Shown here one piece after another: positions 24,597 to 32,893 of a stretch of DNA of 64,000 nucleotides. Each line of letters opens with the position of its first letter. Position 1 is the stretch's first letter. The DNA comes from Halomonas sp. GD1P12. GTDB taxonomy: Bacteria > Pseudomonadota > Gammaproteobacteria > Pseudomonadales > Halomonadaceae. The DNA lies in the NCBI RefSeq assembly GCF_025725645.1, contig NZ_CP107007.1, positions 434,001-498,000 on the forward strand. Reading direction: 5' to 3'. Made by a program: the position numbers and the translations under genes. The notes beneath the pieces are model-generated. The model made no database searches, was not told where the DNA came from, and saw only the letters and a list, made by a program, of their open reading frames with translations.

Positions 24597-25862
24597 GTGC
24601 AGGGCGATCAAAGCGGTAAATCCGACGGTTATGAAGCGCTCGATGTGGCGACGCTGGGCGCACGGCTGGGGGGCGTCGACGACGTTGCGCGACGTGTGGG
24701 CGGCGACCCCGCTCAGTGGGACGTGCGTGAGGTGGGCGACGGCAACTTGAACCTGGTGTTCATCGTCACCGGCGAGACGGGCAGCGTGGTGGTCAAGCAG
24801 GCGCTGCCCTATGTGCGCATGGTGGGCGAGAGCTGGCCGCTGCCGCTCTATCGGGCGCACTTCGAGTATTACGCCCTGGTACGCCAGGCCAAACGCGCCC
24901 CCGGCGTCGCCCCCGAGGTGTACCATTTCGACAAGGCCCAGGCGCTGATCGTGATGGAGTACCTGCAGCCGCACGTCATCCTGCGCCGCAAGCTGATCAA
25001 GGGCGAGCGGGTCGAGGGGCTGGGTAAGGTGCTGGGTGAGTTCTGCGCGCGTACCGCCTTTCGCGGCTCGGAGCTTTCGCTTTCGAGCCCGGAGAAGAAA
25101 GCCGACGTCGGGCTTTTTTCCGGCAACGTGGCGATTCCCGCCATTACCGAGTCGCTGGTGTTCACCGACCCCTATTTCGAGGCCGAGATGAACCACCACA
25201 CCCCGGAGCTTGCCGAGGCCGTGGCCGCGCTTCGCACTAACGCCCTGCTCAAGGCGAAGGCCCAGCGGATGCTGTTGAAATTCACCGCCAACGCCGAAAC
25301 CATGATTCACGGCGACCTGCATTCCGGCTCGATCATGGCGACCGAGTCGAGCGTGCGCGTGATCGACCCGGAGTTCTCCCAGTACGGGCCGATGGCCTTC
25401 GATCTCGGCATGGCGGTGGCGAACTTTCTGATGGCTTACTTCAGTCAGCCCGCCCACCGGGCGGCAGACGCGCTCGAGACGTATCAGGCGTGGATTCTCG
25501 AGGTGATCGGCGAGTGTTTGAACCGTTTCGACGACGAGTTTCGCCACCTCTGGCACACCGAGCGCAGCGGCATTCTTTACCCCCGCGCGCTGTTCGAGGA
25601 CCAGAACCAGGAGAGCGAAACCGCCTGCGAAACGCTGCTGTTGGAGCTTCGCGACGACGCCTTGGCGTTTTGTGGCATCGAGATGCACCGCCGAGTGCTC
25701 TCGCTTGCCCACAACGCCGACTTCGAGGAGATCGGCGATACCGCGCTTCGCGCGACGCTTGAAACGCGCAATCTGAAAATGGGCGAGGAGCTGGTGATTA
25801 ATCCCGGCGCCTACCGCAAGCCCCACGCGCTACTGGCGCTGGCTCGCGCTTACAATCGCTAA
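24597..25862 (+). CDS. mtnK: S-methyl-5-thioribose kinase
   Basis: I start at GTG (421 residues) since AAGGAG lies 6 bases upstream; an open frame continues into the end of the cyclase gene. It phosphorylates methylthioribose at C1 with ATP in methionine salvage. The choline-kinase-like fold shows as GDGNLNLVFIVTG (nucleotide loop), VVVKQALPYVR (ATP lysine), AETMIHGDLHSGSIM (catalytic loop) and VRVIDPEFSQYGPMAFDLGM (metal site). The length fits MtnK (about 400). It is convergent with mtnDCB across a bidirectional terminator. The kinase means methylthioadenosine is first hydrolysed to methylthioribose by a nucleosidase not in this window. Confidence 0.93.
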   Translation: MQGDQSGKSDGYEALDVATLGARLGGVDDVARRVGGDPAQWDVREVGDGNLNLVFIVTGETGSVVVKQALPYVRMVGESWPLPLYRAHFEYYALVRQAKRAPGVAPEVYHFDKAQALIVMEYLQPHVILRRKLIKGERVEGLGKVLGEFCARTAFRGSELSLSSPEKKADVGLFSGNVAIPAITESLVFTDPYFEAEMNHHTPELAEAVAALRTNALLKAKAQRMLLKFTANAETMIHGDLHSGSIMATESSVRVIDPEFSQYGPMAFDLGMAVANFLMAYFSQPAHRAADALETYQAWILEVIGECLNRFDDEFRHLWHTERSGILYPRALFEDQNQESETACETLLLELRDDALAFCGIEMHRRVLSLAHNADFEEIGDTALRATLETRNLKMGEELVINPGAYRKPHALLALARAYNR

Positions 25863-25877
25863 GAAAAGAACACTAAT

Positions 25878-25905
25878 GACAACGCGGGCCATGGCCCGCG
25901 TTGTC
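25878..25905. terminator. Bidirectional terminator between mtnK and mtnD
   Basis: The 28 bases are a perfect palindrome, GACAACGCGGGCCA joined to its reverse complement, with GTTTC on the right and AAGAAAAGAA on the left. It can end transcription of mtnK (plus) and of mtnBCD (minus). Confidence 0.8.
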
Positions 25906-25956
25906 GTTTCTGGCGGCCATGCGTGCTGGAGGCACGGCGGCGGCCGAGAGAGCGTT

Positions 25957-26505
25957 TTAAAGCTGGTCGAGACGATCGAAACGTCCGGCAATATCGCTGT
26001 CGGTCCAGTGCGGCACCCAGCCTTCGACGTTGTCGAAGAAACGCAGCGCCGTGAAGGAGGGTTCCGGGCCCATATCGAACCAGTGCGGGGTGTTGGCGGG
26101 TACGCTGATCAGGTCGCCCTGGGTGCAGAGCACCTGATATACCTTGTCGTCGAGGTGCAGGCAGAAAAGCCCTTGGCCCTTGACGAAAAAGCGCACTTCG
26201 TCCTCGTGATGGCGGTGCTCGTTGAGAAACTTCTGGCGCATGGCGTCCTTTTCCGGGTGCGTGGCCACCATATGGAGTACGTCCACCGTCTGGTAGCCGC
26301 CTTCGGCCTTCAGGCGTTCGATGTCCGCTTCGTACAGCGCCAGAATCTCTTCCTGGGTGGCGTCGTCGGCAATCTCGCCGGGCGTTTCCCAGCGCTCGAA
26401 CAGCACGCCGACGCGGTTGAGTTCTGCCTTGATCTGCGCGCCGTCCTGAATATCCACCAGCGCGGCCTGCGGGTTCTGGTCGGCAAACACCTTGAGTTGT
26501 GACAT
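25957..26505 (-). CDS. mtnD: Acireductone dioxygenase
   Basis: The protein has 182 residues, the normal length. It oxidises the acireductone of methionine salvage to the 2-keto acid and formate with Fe(II); the Ni form takes another route. The cupin metal ligands are visible: His97 and His99 in NEHRHHEDE, Glu103, and His141 in ANTPHWF. It is the last gene of the mtnB-mtnC-mtnD operon, 30 bases after mtnC. Confidence 0.96.
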   Translation of the reverse strand: MSQLKVFADQNPQAALVDIQDGAQIKAELNRVGVLFERWETPGEIADDATQEEILALYEADIERLKAEGGYQTVDVLHMVATHPEKDAMRQKFLNEHRHHEDEVRFFVKGQGLFCLHLDDKVYQVLCTQGDLISVPANTPHWFDMGPEPSFTALRFFDNVEGWVPHWTDSDIAGRFDRLDQL

Positions 26506-26535
26506 GGGGCGCTCCTTTGAAGTGGGCGTTATGCG

Positions 26536-27222
26536 TTAGAGGGTGATGTCGTCGAAGCTTGCCACAACGCCGTGCTCGGTGCCCGCCTGCGTGCCTTCGC
26601 GCACCAGCTGCAGCGTTTTCATACCGGCACTTGCGGCGGCGTCGAGCTCTTCGACCACGTCCGATAGAAACAGGATCGACGCCGGGGCGAGAGCAAGCTC
26701 CTCCGCGATGCGCCGATAGGCATCCGCCTCGCGCTTGTGGCCGATATGGGTGTCGAAGTGGCCGTCGAACAGCGCCGTGAGATCACCGGCCTCACTGTGG
26801 CCGAAAAGGAGCTTTTGCGCCTGCACCGAACCGGAGGAGTAGACGTAGAGCGAAAGCCCTCGCTCTTTCCACTGGCGAAGACACGGCGCTACATCGTCAT
26901 ACAGATGGCCCTTGAAGGCGCCGCGCTGGTAGCCGTCCGCCCAGATCATGCCCTGCAGTGCCTTGAGCGAGGTGACCTTCTGGTCGCTTTCGATCCAGTA
27001 GAGCAGTGCCTCGATGACCTCGTCGAGGCTCGCCTCGGGCTTTGCAAGCTCGCGGCGCACGGCGTCGATCTGCTCGGCGACCTCGGGCTGGGCGCTGTGG
27101 GTCTGCACGTACTCGGGCAGCTGATCGTGGGCGTAGGGGAACAGCACGTCGTGGACGAAGCGGATGTCGGTGGTGGTGCCTTCGACGTCCATGATCACGG
27201 CGCGGATAGTGGAATCACTCAT
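26536..27222 (-). CDS. mtnC: Enolase-phosphatase E1
   Basis: I start at the ATG of MSDSTIRAVIMDVEGTTTD (228 residues, the family length). The HAD-superfamily nucleophile loop is IMDVEGTTTDI with Asp12. VYSSGSVQAQKLLFGHSE is motif II and FLSDVVEELDAAASAGMKTL is motif III with the Mg ligand. It enolises and dephosphorylates diketo-methylthiopentyl-1-phosphate to the acireductone used by MtnD. The start overlaps the mtnB stop by 4 bases (ATGA). Confidence 0.96.
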   Translation of the reverse strand: MSDSTIRAVIMDVEGTTTDIRFVHDVLFPYAHDQLPEYVQTHSAQPEVAEQIDAVRRELAKPEASLDEVIEALLYWIESDQKVTSLKALQGMIWADGYQRGAFKGHLYDDVAPCLRQWKERGLSLYVYSSGSVQAQKLLFGHSEAGDLTALFDGHFDTHIGHKREADAYRRIAEELALAPASILFLSDVVEELDAAASAGMKTLQLVREGTQAGTEHGVVASFDDITL

Positions 27223-27803
27223 GAGTAGCGGCTCTCTTCCAGAACGCAGGCAAGCAGAAATTCGATCGCTTCCAAATGGCGCCGGCACTCGGCGATGGAG
27301 GCCCCAACGGCGTAGATGCCGTGGCCCTCGACCAGAAAGCCCCAGGGCATCGGCCAGCCGGCTTCTACATGGCGCGAAAGCTCGGCCATATCCTGAGAAT
27401 TGGGAACGACCGGCAGCGTGATCGAGGCGTCGTGGGTCGTGTTGCCCAACAGCGCCTTCTGCATCTCGAAGCCTTCGAGCGCAATGCCTTGGGGGAAGCG
27501 GCGCGAGAGCACGGTGCTCGCCACGGTGTGAACGTGCAGCACGCAGCCGATCAATGAGTCGAGACGGTAGAGTGCGGCGTGCAGGTCGCTTTCGGCGCTC
27601 GGTTTGCCCGTGCCTTCGAGCACGCGGCCACCAGAATCGCACAAGAGCAGGTCATCTTCGCGCACGCGGGTCTTGTCGACGCCGGAGGCGGTGACGAGAT
27701 AGCCATTATCCGAGCGAACGGAGAAATTGCCGCCGGTGGCCGGGGTCCAGCCATTGCCGGCGGCCCAGCTAATCGCCGCCAAGAGGTCGTCTTTTGAGGT
27801 CAT
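27219..27803 (-). CDS. mtnB: Methylthioribulose-1-phosphate dehydratase
   Basis: The protein has 194 residues of the class II aldolase/adducin fold. Motifs are GNGWTPATGGNFSVR near the N-terminus, KPSAESDLHAALYR with the conserved Glu, CVLHVHTVAST with the zinc histidines and FLVEGHGIYAVGAS with the third His. It dehydrates methylthioribulose-1-phosphate to diketo-methylthiopentyl-1-phosphate. It is first in the operon and divergent from mtnA; the 82-base gap carries both promoters. Confidence 0.95.
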   Translation of the reverse strand: MTSKDDLLAAISWAAGNGWTPATGGNFSVRSDNGYLVTASGVDKTRVREDDLLLCDSGGRVLEGTGKPSAESDLHAALYRLDSLIGCVLHVHTVASTVLSRRFPQGIALEGFEMQKALLGNTTHDASITLPVVPNSQDMAELSRHVEAGWPMPWGFLVEGHGIYAVGASIAECRRHLEAIEFLLACVLEESRYS

Positions 27804-27885
27804 GCGCGGTACCGGTCGCTATCCAAAGCGCTTCATTCTATATGATATGCTCCGCGCGTGATAAGTCGCCCCTCAGGAGTTGCCC

Positions 27886-28902
27886 ATGCCCTTCGTTCAA
27901 TCCCGCAGCCTGCGCGTCGATATCGAGGCCCTCGCGTATCTGGACCAGACGCGTCTGCCCCAGGTGGAGCAGTGGGAGGCCTGCAATACGCCAGAGGCCT
28001 GGCAGGCGGCGGTCAAGCGCCTGGCGATTCGCGGCGCGCCGCTGATCGGGCTGAGCGCGGCCTTCGTGCTGGCCCAGTACGCCGCACGAAACCCGCAGGG
28101 CAACTGGCAGGGCGTGAGCGATAATCTTCGCGCCACGCGTCCCACGGCGGTGAACCTGATGTACTGTCTGGACGCGATGGAGGCCTGCTTTGATCAAGGC
28201 GTCGAGGCGCTTTGGGCGCGCGCCACGGCGCTGTTCGAGGAGGACCGCGCGCTTTGCCAGGCGATGGCCGAGCGCGGCGCGGATCTTTTAAGGGACGGCG
28301 ACCGAGTGCTGACCCACTGCAACACGGGGGCGCTGGCCACTGCCGGTGTGGGAACGGCCATCGGTGCGTTCTCCGTGGCCAATACCCGGGGCACCAAACT
28401 TCACGTCTACGTGAATGAGACCCGACCGCTTTTGCAGGGCGGGCGCCTGACCGCCTGGGAGATGGCGGATCTCGACATCGACTACCAGCTCATTTGCGAC
28501 AGCATGGCAGCGAGCCTGATGGCGGCGGGCAAGGTCGACAAGATCATGGTCGGCGCCGATCGCATCTGTGCCAACGGCGACTTCGCCAACAAGGTGGGCA
28601 CCTACATGCTCGCCGTGCTGGCGCACTACCACCAAGTGCCGTTCTACGTCGTCGCTCCCTACACCACGGTGGATACGGCCTGCGCCACCGGCGCCGAGAT
28701 TCCCATCGAGCAGCGCGACGGCTCTGAAGTGCGCGGCGTGACCGGTGCCTTCGGCGAGGCGAGCTGGGCACCCAAGGATGCCCCGGTATGGAACCCGGCG
28801 TTCGACGTCACCCCGGCAACGCTTGTGACCGGCTGGGTGCTCGACACTGGTGTGTTTGATCAGGACGCCATCGCCCGCGGCGAGCACTGCCGCGAGCGCT
28901 AG
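27886..28902 (+). CDS. mtnA: Methylthioribose-1-phosphate isomerase
   Basis: The start is the ATG of MPFVQSRSLRVD (338 residues), with CAGGAG 6 bases before it. It converts the aldose methylthioribose-1-phosphate to the ketose used by MtnB. The catalytic cysteine is Cys145 in THCNTGALATAGVGTAIG and the aspartate is Asp225 in MVGADRICANGDFANK. RAIRGAPLIG-type substrate contacts appear as LAIRGAPLIGLSAAF (46-60). The gene is alone on the plus strand and convergent with recQ 19 bases away. Confidence 0.96.
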   Translation: MPFVQSRSLRVDIEALAYLDQTRLPQVEQWEACNTPEAWQAAVKRLAIRGAPLIGLSAAFVLAQYAARNPQGNWQGVSDNLRATRPTAVNLMYCLDAMEACFDQGVEALWARATALFEEDRALCQAMAERGADLLRDGDRVLTHCNTGALATAGVGTAIGAFSVANTRGTKLHVYVNETRPLLQGGRLTAWEMADLDIDYQLICDSMAASLMAAGKVDKIMVGADRICANGDFANKVGTYMLAVLAHYHQVPFYVVAPYTTVDTACATGAEIPIEQRDGSEVRGVTGAFGEASWAPKDAPVWNPAFDVTPATLVTGWVLDTGVFDQDAIARGEHCRER

Positions 28903-28921
28903 CGTTGCCCTGGTCTTGGCC

Positions 28922-31048
28922 TTAGCCTGGCGCGTTCATCGCCGCACGCACGCAGGCCAGCACGTTGTAGTCGACCTGGCCGTCGAGCGCTTCGAAAACC
29001 GCTTTCATGCCGCCCCCCGCGTGCTGACGGATCGCGCTTTCGATGCGCTCGCGCTCGGCGGGCGCAAGCGTCATCACCTGATCGAGCATGAGCGCTCCGC
29101 CTTCAATCGCCTCCGCCAGGTGGCGGTAGATGGTATTGACGGTAAAGCCGCGACGGTTTGCGACGTCCTCGACCGGAAGACCCTGTTTCACCATGTCAGC
29201 GGACTGCCGAGCGCTATCACCGACGCTCACCGCCGGGGCGTCGCCCTTGTGCGCCCCGATCACGGCCAGAATTCCCTCGCCGTAATCCTCGAGCTTGCGC
29301 GCGCCGATGCCGGTGACGCCACCCAAGGCGTCCAGGTTTTCCGGGCGGCGCTCGACGAGCTCATTGAGCGTGGCGTCGTTGAAAATCACGTAGGCCGGCA
29401 CGCCCTGCTCGTCGGCAAGCGCCTTGCGGTGGTGGCGCAGCGCCTCCCACAGCGGGCCGTGGCCCTGGGCGGGGGCGGCCCCTTTGCCGCGCCGTGTGGC
29501 TTTCGTTTTGACCGGCTTTCGAAGCGTCAGCGACTCCGCCCCGCGCAGCACCGGCTTGGCCTTGTTGGTCAGGTGGACGGCGCCGTGACCTTCGATATCC
29601 ACGCTCAAATAGCCGCTGGCGATCAGCTGACGATAAAGCGCCTTCCACTCGTTGACGTTGAGCTCGGCTCCAATGCCGAAGGTGCTGACCCGGTCGTGGC
29701 CAAAGCGCGTGATCCGCTCGTTCGATTTACCCAGCAGCACGTCGACCAGATAGGTCACGCCAAAGCGCTGCTCGGTGCGAAAGACACACGACAGCGCCTT
29801 CTGCGCGGCCACGGTCGCATCCCAGGTGTCCGGCGGGGTCAGGCAGTTGTCGCAGTTGCCGCAGGGCGTTTCCAGATGATCGCCGAAGTAGTGCAGCAGC
29901 GCCTGGCGGCGGCAGCTGATGATCTCGCAAAGCCCCAGCATGGCATCGAGCTTCTGCTGCTCGATACGCTTTTGCTGGTCGCCGGCGCTCGAATCCTGCT
30001 GCATCTGACGCAGGGTGATCACGTCCTGCAGCCCGTAGGCCATCCAGGCGTCGGCAGCCAAACCGTCGCGCCCGGCGCGGCCGGTCTCCTGGTAGTAGGC
30101 CTCGATACTCTTGGGCAGGTTCAGGTGCGCCACAAAACGCACGTCCGGCTTGTCGATGCCCATGCCAAAGGCGATGGTCGCGACCACGATGACGCCGTCC
30201 TCGCGCAGAAAGCGGCTCTGGTTCTCCTGGCGCTGCTCCGGCGGAAGCCCCGCGTGGTAGGGAAGGGCGGTCAATCCCTGGCGTTCGAGCCAGGCCGCGG
30301 TGTCCTCGACCTTCTTGCGCGACAGGCAGTAGACGATACCCGCCTCGCCGTCGTGGTTCTCGCGAATGAAGTGCAAGAGCGCCTCGCGCGTGTTGCCCTG
30401 ATTTTCGGCGATGTGATAGCGAATGTTGGGCCGGTCGAAACCGCTGTTGTAGAGCGCGGCGTTTTGAAGCTGCAGGTGCTCGATGATATCGCCGCGGGTG
30501 GGCACATCGGCGGTGGCGGTGAGCGCAATCCTGGGGACGCTTGGAAAGCGCTCGTGAAGCTGGGAGAGCTGGCGGTATTCCGGGCGAAAGTCGTGCCCCC
30601 ATTGCGAGACGCAGTGGGCCTCGTCGATGGCGAAGAGCGCAATCGGTGTTTGGTCCAGTAGCGCCTGCATGCGCGGCGTGGCCAAGCGCTCCGGGGCGAC
30701 GTAGAGAAGATCGAGGGAGCCTGCGCGAAGCTGATTTTCCACGGCCATCGCGTCCTGAAAATCGAGGCTCGAGTTCAGATAGGCGGCGCGCACACCGTTT
30801 TGCACGAGTGCAGCCACCTGGTCCTGCATCAGCGCGATCAGGGGCGAGACCACGATCGCCGTGCCCTCGCGCAGAAGCGCCGGAATCTGGTAGCAAAGCG
30901 ACTTGCCGCCGCCGGTGGGCATCAAAACCAGCGCATCGCCGCCGTGAGTGACGTGTTCGATGATGGCCTGCTGCGGGCCGCGAAACTGATCGAAGCCGAA
31001 GACTTCCTGCAGCACTTTCAACGCCGCCGGGTGGGGTTCGCCGTGCAT
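28922..31048 (-). CDS. recQ: ATP-dependent DNA helicase RecQ, long form
   Basis: The protein has 708 residues, about 100 longer than E. coli RecQ. Helicase motif I is MPTGGGKS (43-50) and motif II DEAH (142-145), followed by the RecQ aromatic-rich loop QWGHDFRPEY. Motif VI is QETGRAGRDG. Four zinc cysteines follow in CEIISCRRQALLHYFGD and CGNCDNC, then the winged helix and an HRDC domain (PLWEALRHHRKALADEQGVPAYVIF, about 520-590). The extra C-terminus (about 620-708) resembles a helix-turn-helix of the HTH_40 type (DMVKQGLPVEDVANRRGFTVNTIYRHL). It unwinds DNA in 3'-5' direction in recombination and fork repair. Confidence 0.95.
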   Translation of the reverse strand: MHGEPHPAALKVLQEVFGFDQFRGPQQAIIEHVTHGGDALVLMPTGGGKSLCYQIPALLREGTAIVVSPLIALMQDQVAALVQNGVRAAYLNSSLDFQDAMAVENQLRAGSLDLLYVAPERLATPRMQALLDQTPIALFAIDEAHCVSQWGHDFRPEYRQLSQLHERFPSVPRIALTATADVPTRGDIIEHLQLQNAALYNSGFDRPNIRYHIAENQGNTREALLHFIRENHDGEAGIVYCLSRKKVEDTAAWLERQGLTALPYHAGLPPEQRQENQSRFLREDGVIVVATIAFGMGIDKPDVRFVAHLNLPKSIEAYYQETGRAGRDGLAADAWMAYGLQDVITLRQMQQDSSAGDQQKRIEQQKLDAMLGLCEIISCRRQALLHYFGDHLETPCGNCDNCLTPPDTWDATVAAQKALSCVFRTEQRFGVTYLVDVLLGKSNERITRFGHDRVSTFGIGAELNVNEWKALYRQLIASGYLSVDIEGHGAVHLTNKAKPVLRGAESLTLRKPVKTKATRRGKGAAPAQGHGPLWEALRHHRKALADEQGVPAYVIFNDATLNELVERRPENLDALGGVTGIGARKLEDYGEGILAVIGAHKGDAPAVSVGDSARQSADMVKQGLPVEDVANRRGFTVNTIYRHLAEAIEGGALMLDQVMTLAPAERERIESAIRQHAGGGMKAVFEALDGQVDYNVLACVRAAMNAPG

Positions 31049-31102
31049 CCTCGCTCTCCTCGCTTGTTGACGCTTTTGAGGATTGTCGCACGAAAGCGGG
31101 GG

Positions 31103-31948
31103 CTACCGGATGCCCGCGCGTAGAAACGACTGCACGAACTGACGCTGAAAGAGCAAAAAAGCCACCAGAAGCGGGGCGATGCTCAAGAGCGTCGCCGCGC
31201 TGACCGTGGCCCAGTTGACGCCGGTTTCCGGCGCGGAAAAAACGCCCAGGCCCACGGTAAGTGGGCGGCTCTCGACGGAGTTGGTCACCACCAGCGGCCA
31301 CAGGAAGTTGTTCCAGTGGTGGCTGATCGAGACCAGCGCGTAGGCCAGATACGTGGGCTTGGCCAGCGGCACGTAGACCTTCCACAGCACGCCAAGCCAG
31401 CTGCAGCCTTCAATACGCGCGGCGTCCTCGAGCTCTCGCGGGATGGTCTTGAAGGTCTGGCGCAGCAAGAAGATGCCGAAGGCGCTGGCCACGTAAGGCA
31501 GCCCCATGCCGGCGATGGTGTCGATCAAGCCAAGGCCGCTTGCGATACGGTAGTTCTCGACGATCAGCACTTCGGGAAACACGAACAGCTGGATCAGCAC
31601 CAGCAGAAACAGCGCGTTCTTGCCGGGCACGGGAAAGCGCGCAAACGCAAACGCCGCCAGCGTACACACCACGAACTGCGCCGCCACCACGCCGGTGACC
31701 AGTAAAAAGGTGTTGAGGTAGTAGCGCGCGAACGGCGCTTGGGCCCAGGCGGTTTTGAAGTTCTCAAGGCTCAATGGCGCGAAGAGCTCGAAGCGCACCA
31801 TGAACGCCGGCGGGTGAAACGCCGCCCACACCGCGTAGAGCAGCGGAAAGATCCAGACGATGGCCAGAAGCCAGGCGGCCACGGTCTCAAGCGAAAGCGT
31901 CAGCGCCAAGCGGCGGGGAGAGGCGGCGGCGAGCGTACTCATGGGCAT
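31103..31948 (-). CDS. Carbohydrate/glycerol-phosphate ABC importer permease (UgpE/MalG type)
   Basis: The protein has 281 residues with six TM segments. The EAA loop is FKTIPRELEDAARIEGCSWLGVLWKVYVPLAKPTYLA. MSTLAAASP at 31942 is an alternative start. It pairs with the permease gene 7 bases upstream in the same operon. The substrate is a sugar or polyol derivative; glycerol-3-phosphate is possible by similarity of the operon but not proven. Confidence 0.88.
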   Translation of the reverse strand: MPMSTLAAASPRRLALTLSLETVAAWLLAIVWIFPLLYAVWAAFHPPAFMVRFELFAPLSLENFKTAWAQAPFARYYLNTFLLVTGVVAAQFVVCTLAAFAFARFPVPGKNALFLLVLIQLFVFPEVLIVENYRIASGLGLIDTIAGMGLPYVASAFGIFLLRQTFKTIPRELEDAARIEGCSWLGVLWKVYVPLAKPTYLAYALVSISHHWNNFLWPLVVTNSVESRPLTVGLGVFSAPETGVNWATVSAATLLSIAPLLVAFLLFQRQFVQSFLRAGIR

Positions 31949-31955
31949 GAAGTCG

Positions 31956-32840
31956 TCATTGATAGTGGGTCCGGCTGTCGAGAAGCGTGAACTTGAGCGT
32001 GGCCACCACCGCCAGCACCAGCAGAATCACCACCGTGATGGTGGCCGCCGTGGTGCGGTCGAAAAACGCGAAGGCGTTCTCGTACACGTAGTAGAGCAGC
32101 AGGTTGGTAGCGTTGTTCGGCCCGCCCTTGGTGAGAATGAACAGGTGATCGACCACGCGCACGGCGTTGATCAGCGCGTTGATCAAAACGAACAGGGTGG
32201 TCGGCATCAAAAGCGGAAAGGTCACCCGCCAGAAAAAGCGCGCGCGACTCGTGCCCTCGAGATCCGCCGCCTCCTTGAGTTCCGGCGCAATGCCCTGCAG
32301 GGCGGCCAGATAGAAGATCATGAAAAAGCCGGCTTCCTTCCACACCGACATCACGATGATCGAGTAAAGCGCCACGTCAGGGTCGCCCAGCCAGTTCACT
32401 CCGCCAAGTCCCAAGGCGCCGAGCAGCGTGTTGAATAGCCCGATCTGCGGGGCGTAGAAGAACATCCAGATATTGGCAGCGGCGATCATCGGCAGAATCG
32501 TCGGCGTAAAGTAGGCCATGCGTACCAGCCCGCGCCCAGGAAGTTTGCCGTTGACCAGCAGCGCCATGCAGAGCGCGAGCGCCATGGAGAGCGGAATGGT
32601 GCCCAGCGCGTAGAGCAGGTTGTTGCGCGCCACCTGCCAGAACTTGGGGTCCTCGAACAGAAACCGGTAGTTCTCGAGCCCGACGAATGCCGGCGGCGCG
32701 CCACGAAAGCCGGGCAGATAAAGGCTCTGAATCACCGTGGTGATCGTGGGCAGATAGGCGAAGAGACCCAGCAGCAGCGCGGCGGGCAGCAGCAGTAGCG
32801 CCCCATAGAGCTGGAGCTTGCGGTGGGCGGTCAGCGTCAT
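31956..32840 (-). CDS. Carbohydrate/glycerol-phosphate ABC importer permease (UgpA/MalF type)
   Basis: The protein has 294 residues with about six TM segments (LYGALLLLPAALLLGLFAYLP first). The EAA loop reads LQGIAPELKEAADLEGTSRARFFWRVTFPLLMPT, typical CUT1 family. It should form the membrane channel with the second permease downstream. A strong hairpin (32864-32883) separates it from the binding-protein gene. Confidence 0.88.
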   Translation of the reverse strand: MTLTAHRKLQLYGALLLLPAALLLGLFAYLPTITTVIQSLYLPGFRGAPPAFVGLENYRFLFEDPKFWQVARNNLLYALGTIPLSMALALCMALLVNGKLPGRGLVRMAYFTPTILPMIAAANIWMFFYAPQIGLFNTLLGALGLGGVNWLGDPDVALYSIIVMSVWKEAGFFMIFYLAALQGIAPELKEAADLEGTSRARFFWRVTFPLLMPTTLFVLINALINAVRVVDHLFILTKGGPNNATNLLLYYVYENAFAFFDRTTAATITVVILLVLAVVATLKFTLLDSRTHYQ

Positions 32841-32863
32841 GGTGAAGGCTCGCCGGTGAGTGA

Positions 32864-32883
32864 GCGCCGGGAAGGCCCGGCGC
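32864..32883 (-). promoter_or_regulatory. Intercistronic hairpin after the binding-protein gene
   Basis: The perfect arms GCGCCGGG and CCCGGCGC enclose AAGG. It lies between the stop of the ugpB-like gene and the start of the ugpA-like gene. No T-run follows, so it is more likely an mRNA-stabilising or attenuating structure than a terminator. Confidence 0.65.
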
Positions 32884-32893
32884 CTGAATAGGC

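Noticed and set aside
25878..25905. 28-base perfect palindrome considered as an operator or mobile-element end
   Set aside because: It sits between convergent genes with T-rich and A-rich flanks, so a bidirectional terminator explains it.
27223..27642. Extension of the mtnC frame into mtnB
   Set aside because: It is a shadow of mtnB; MtnC proteins start at the ATG at 27222.
28850..30661. A 603-codon open frame on the plus strand opposite recQ
   Set aside because: It is the antisense shadow of the recQ gene. It has no ribosome site and no recognisable domain, and recQ has all its motifs.
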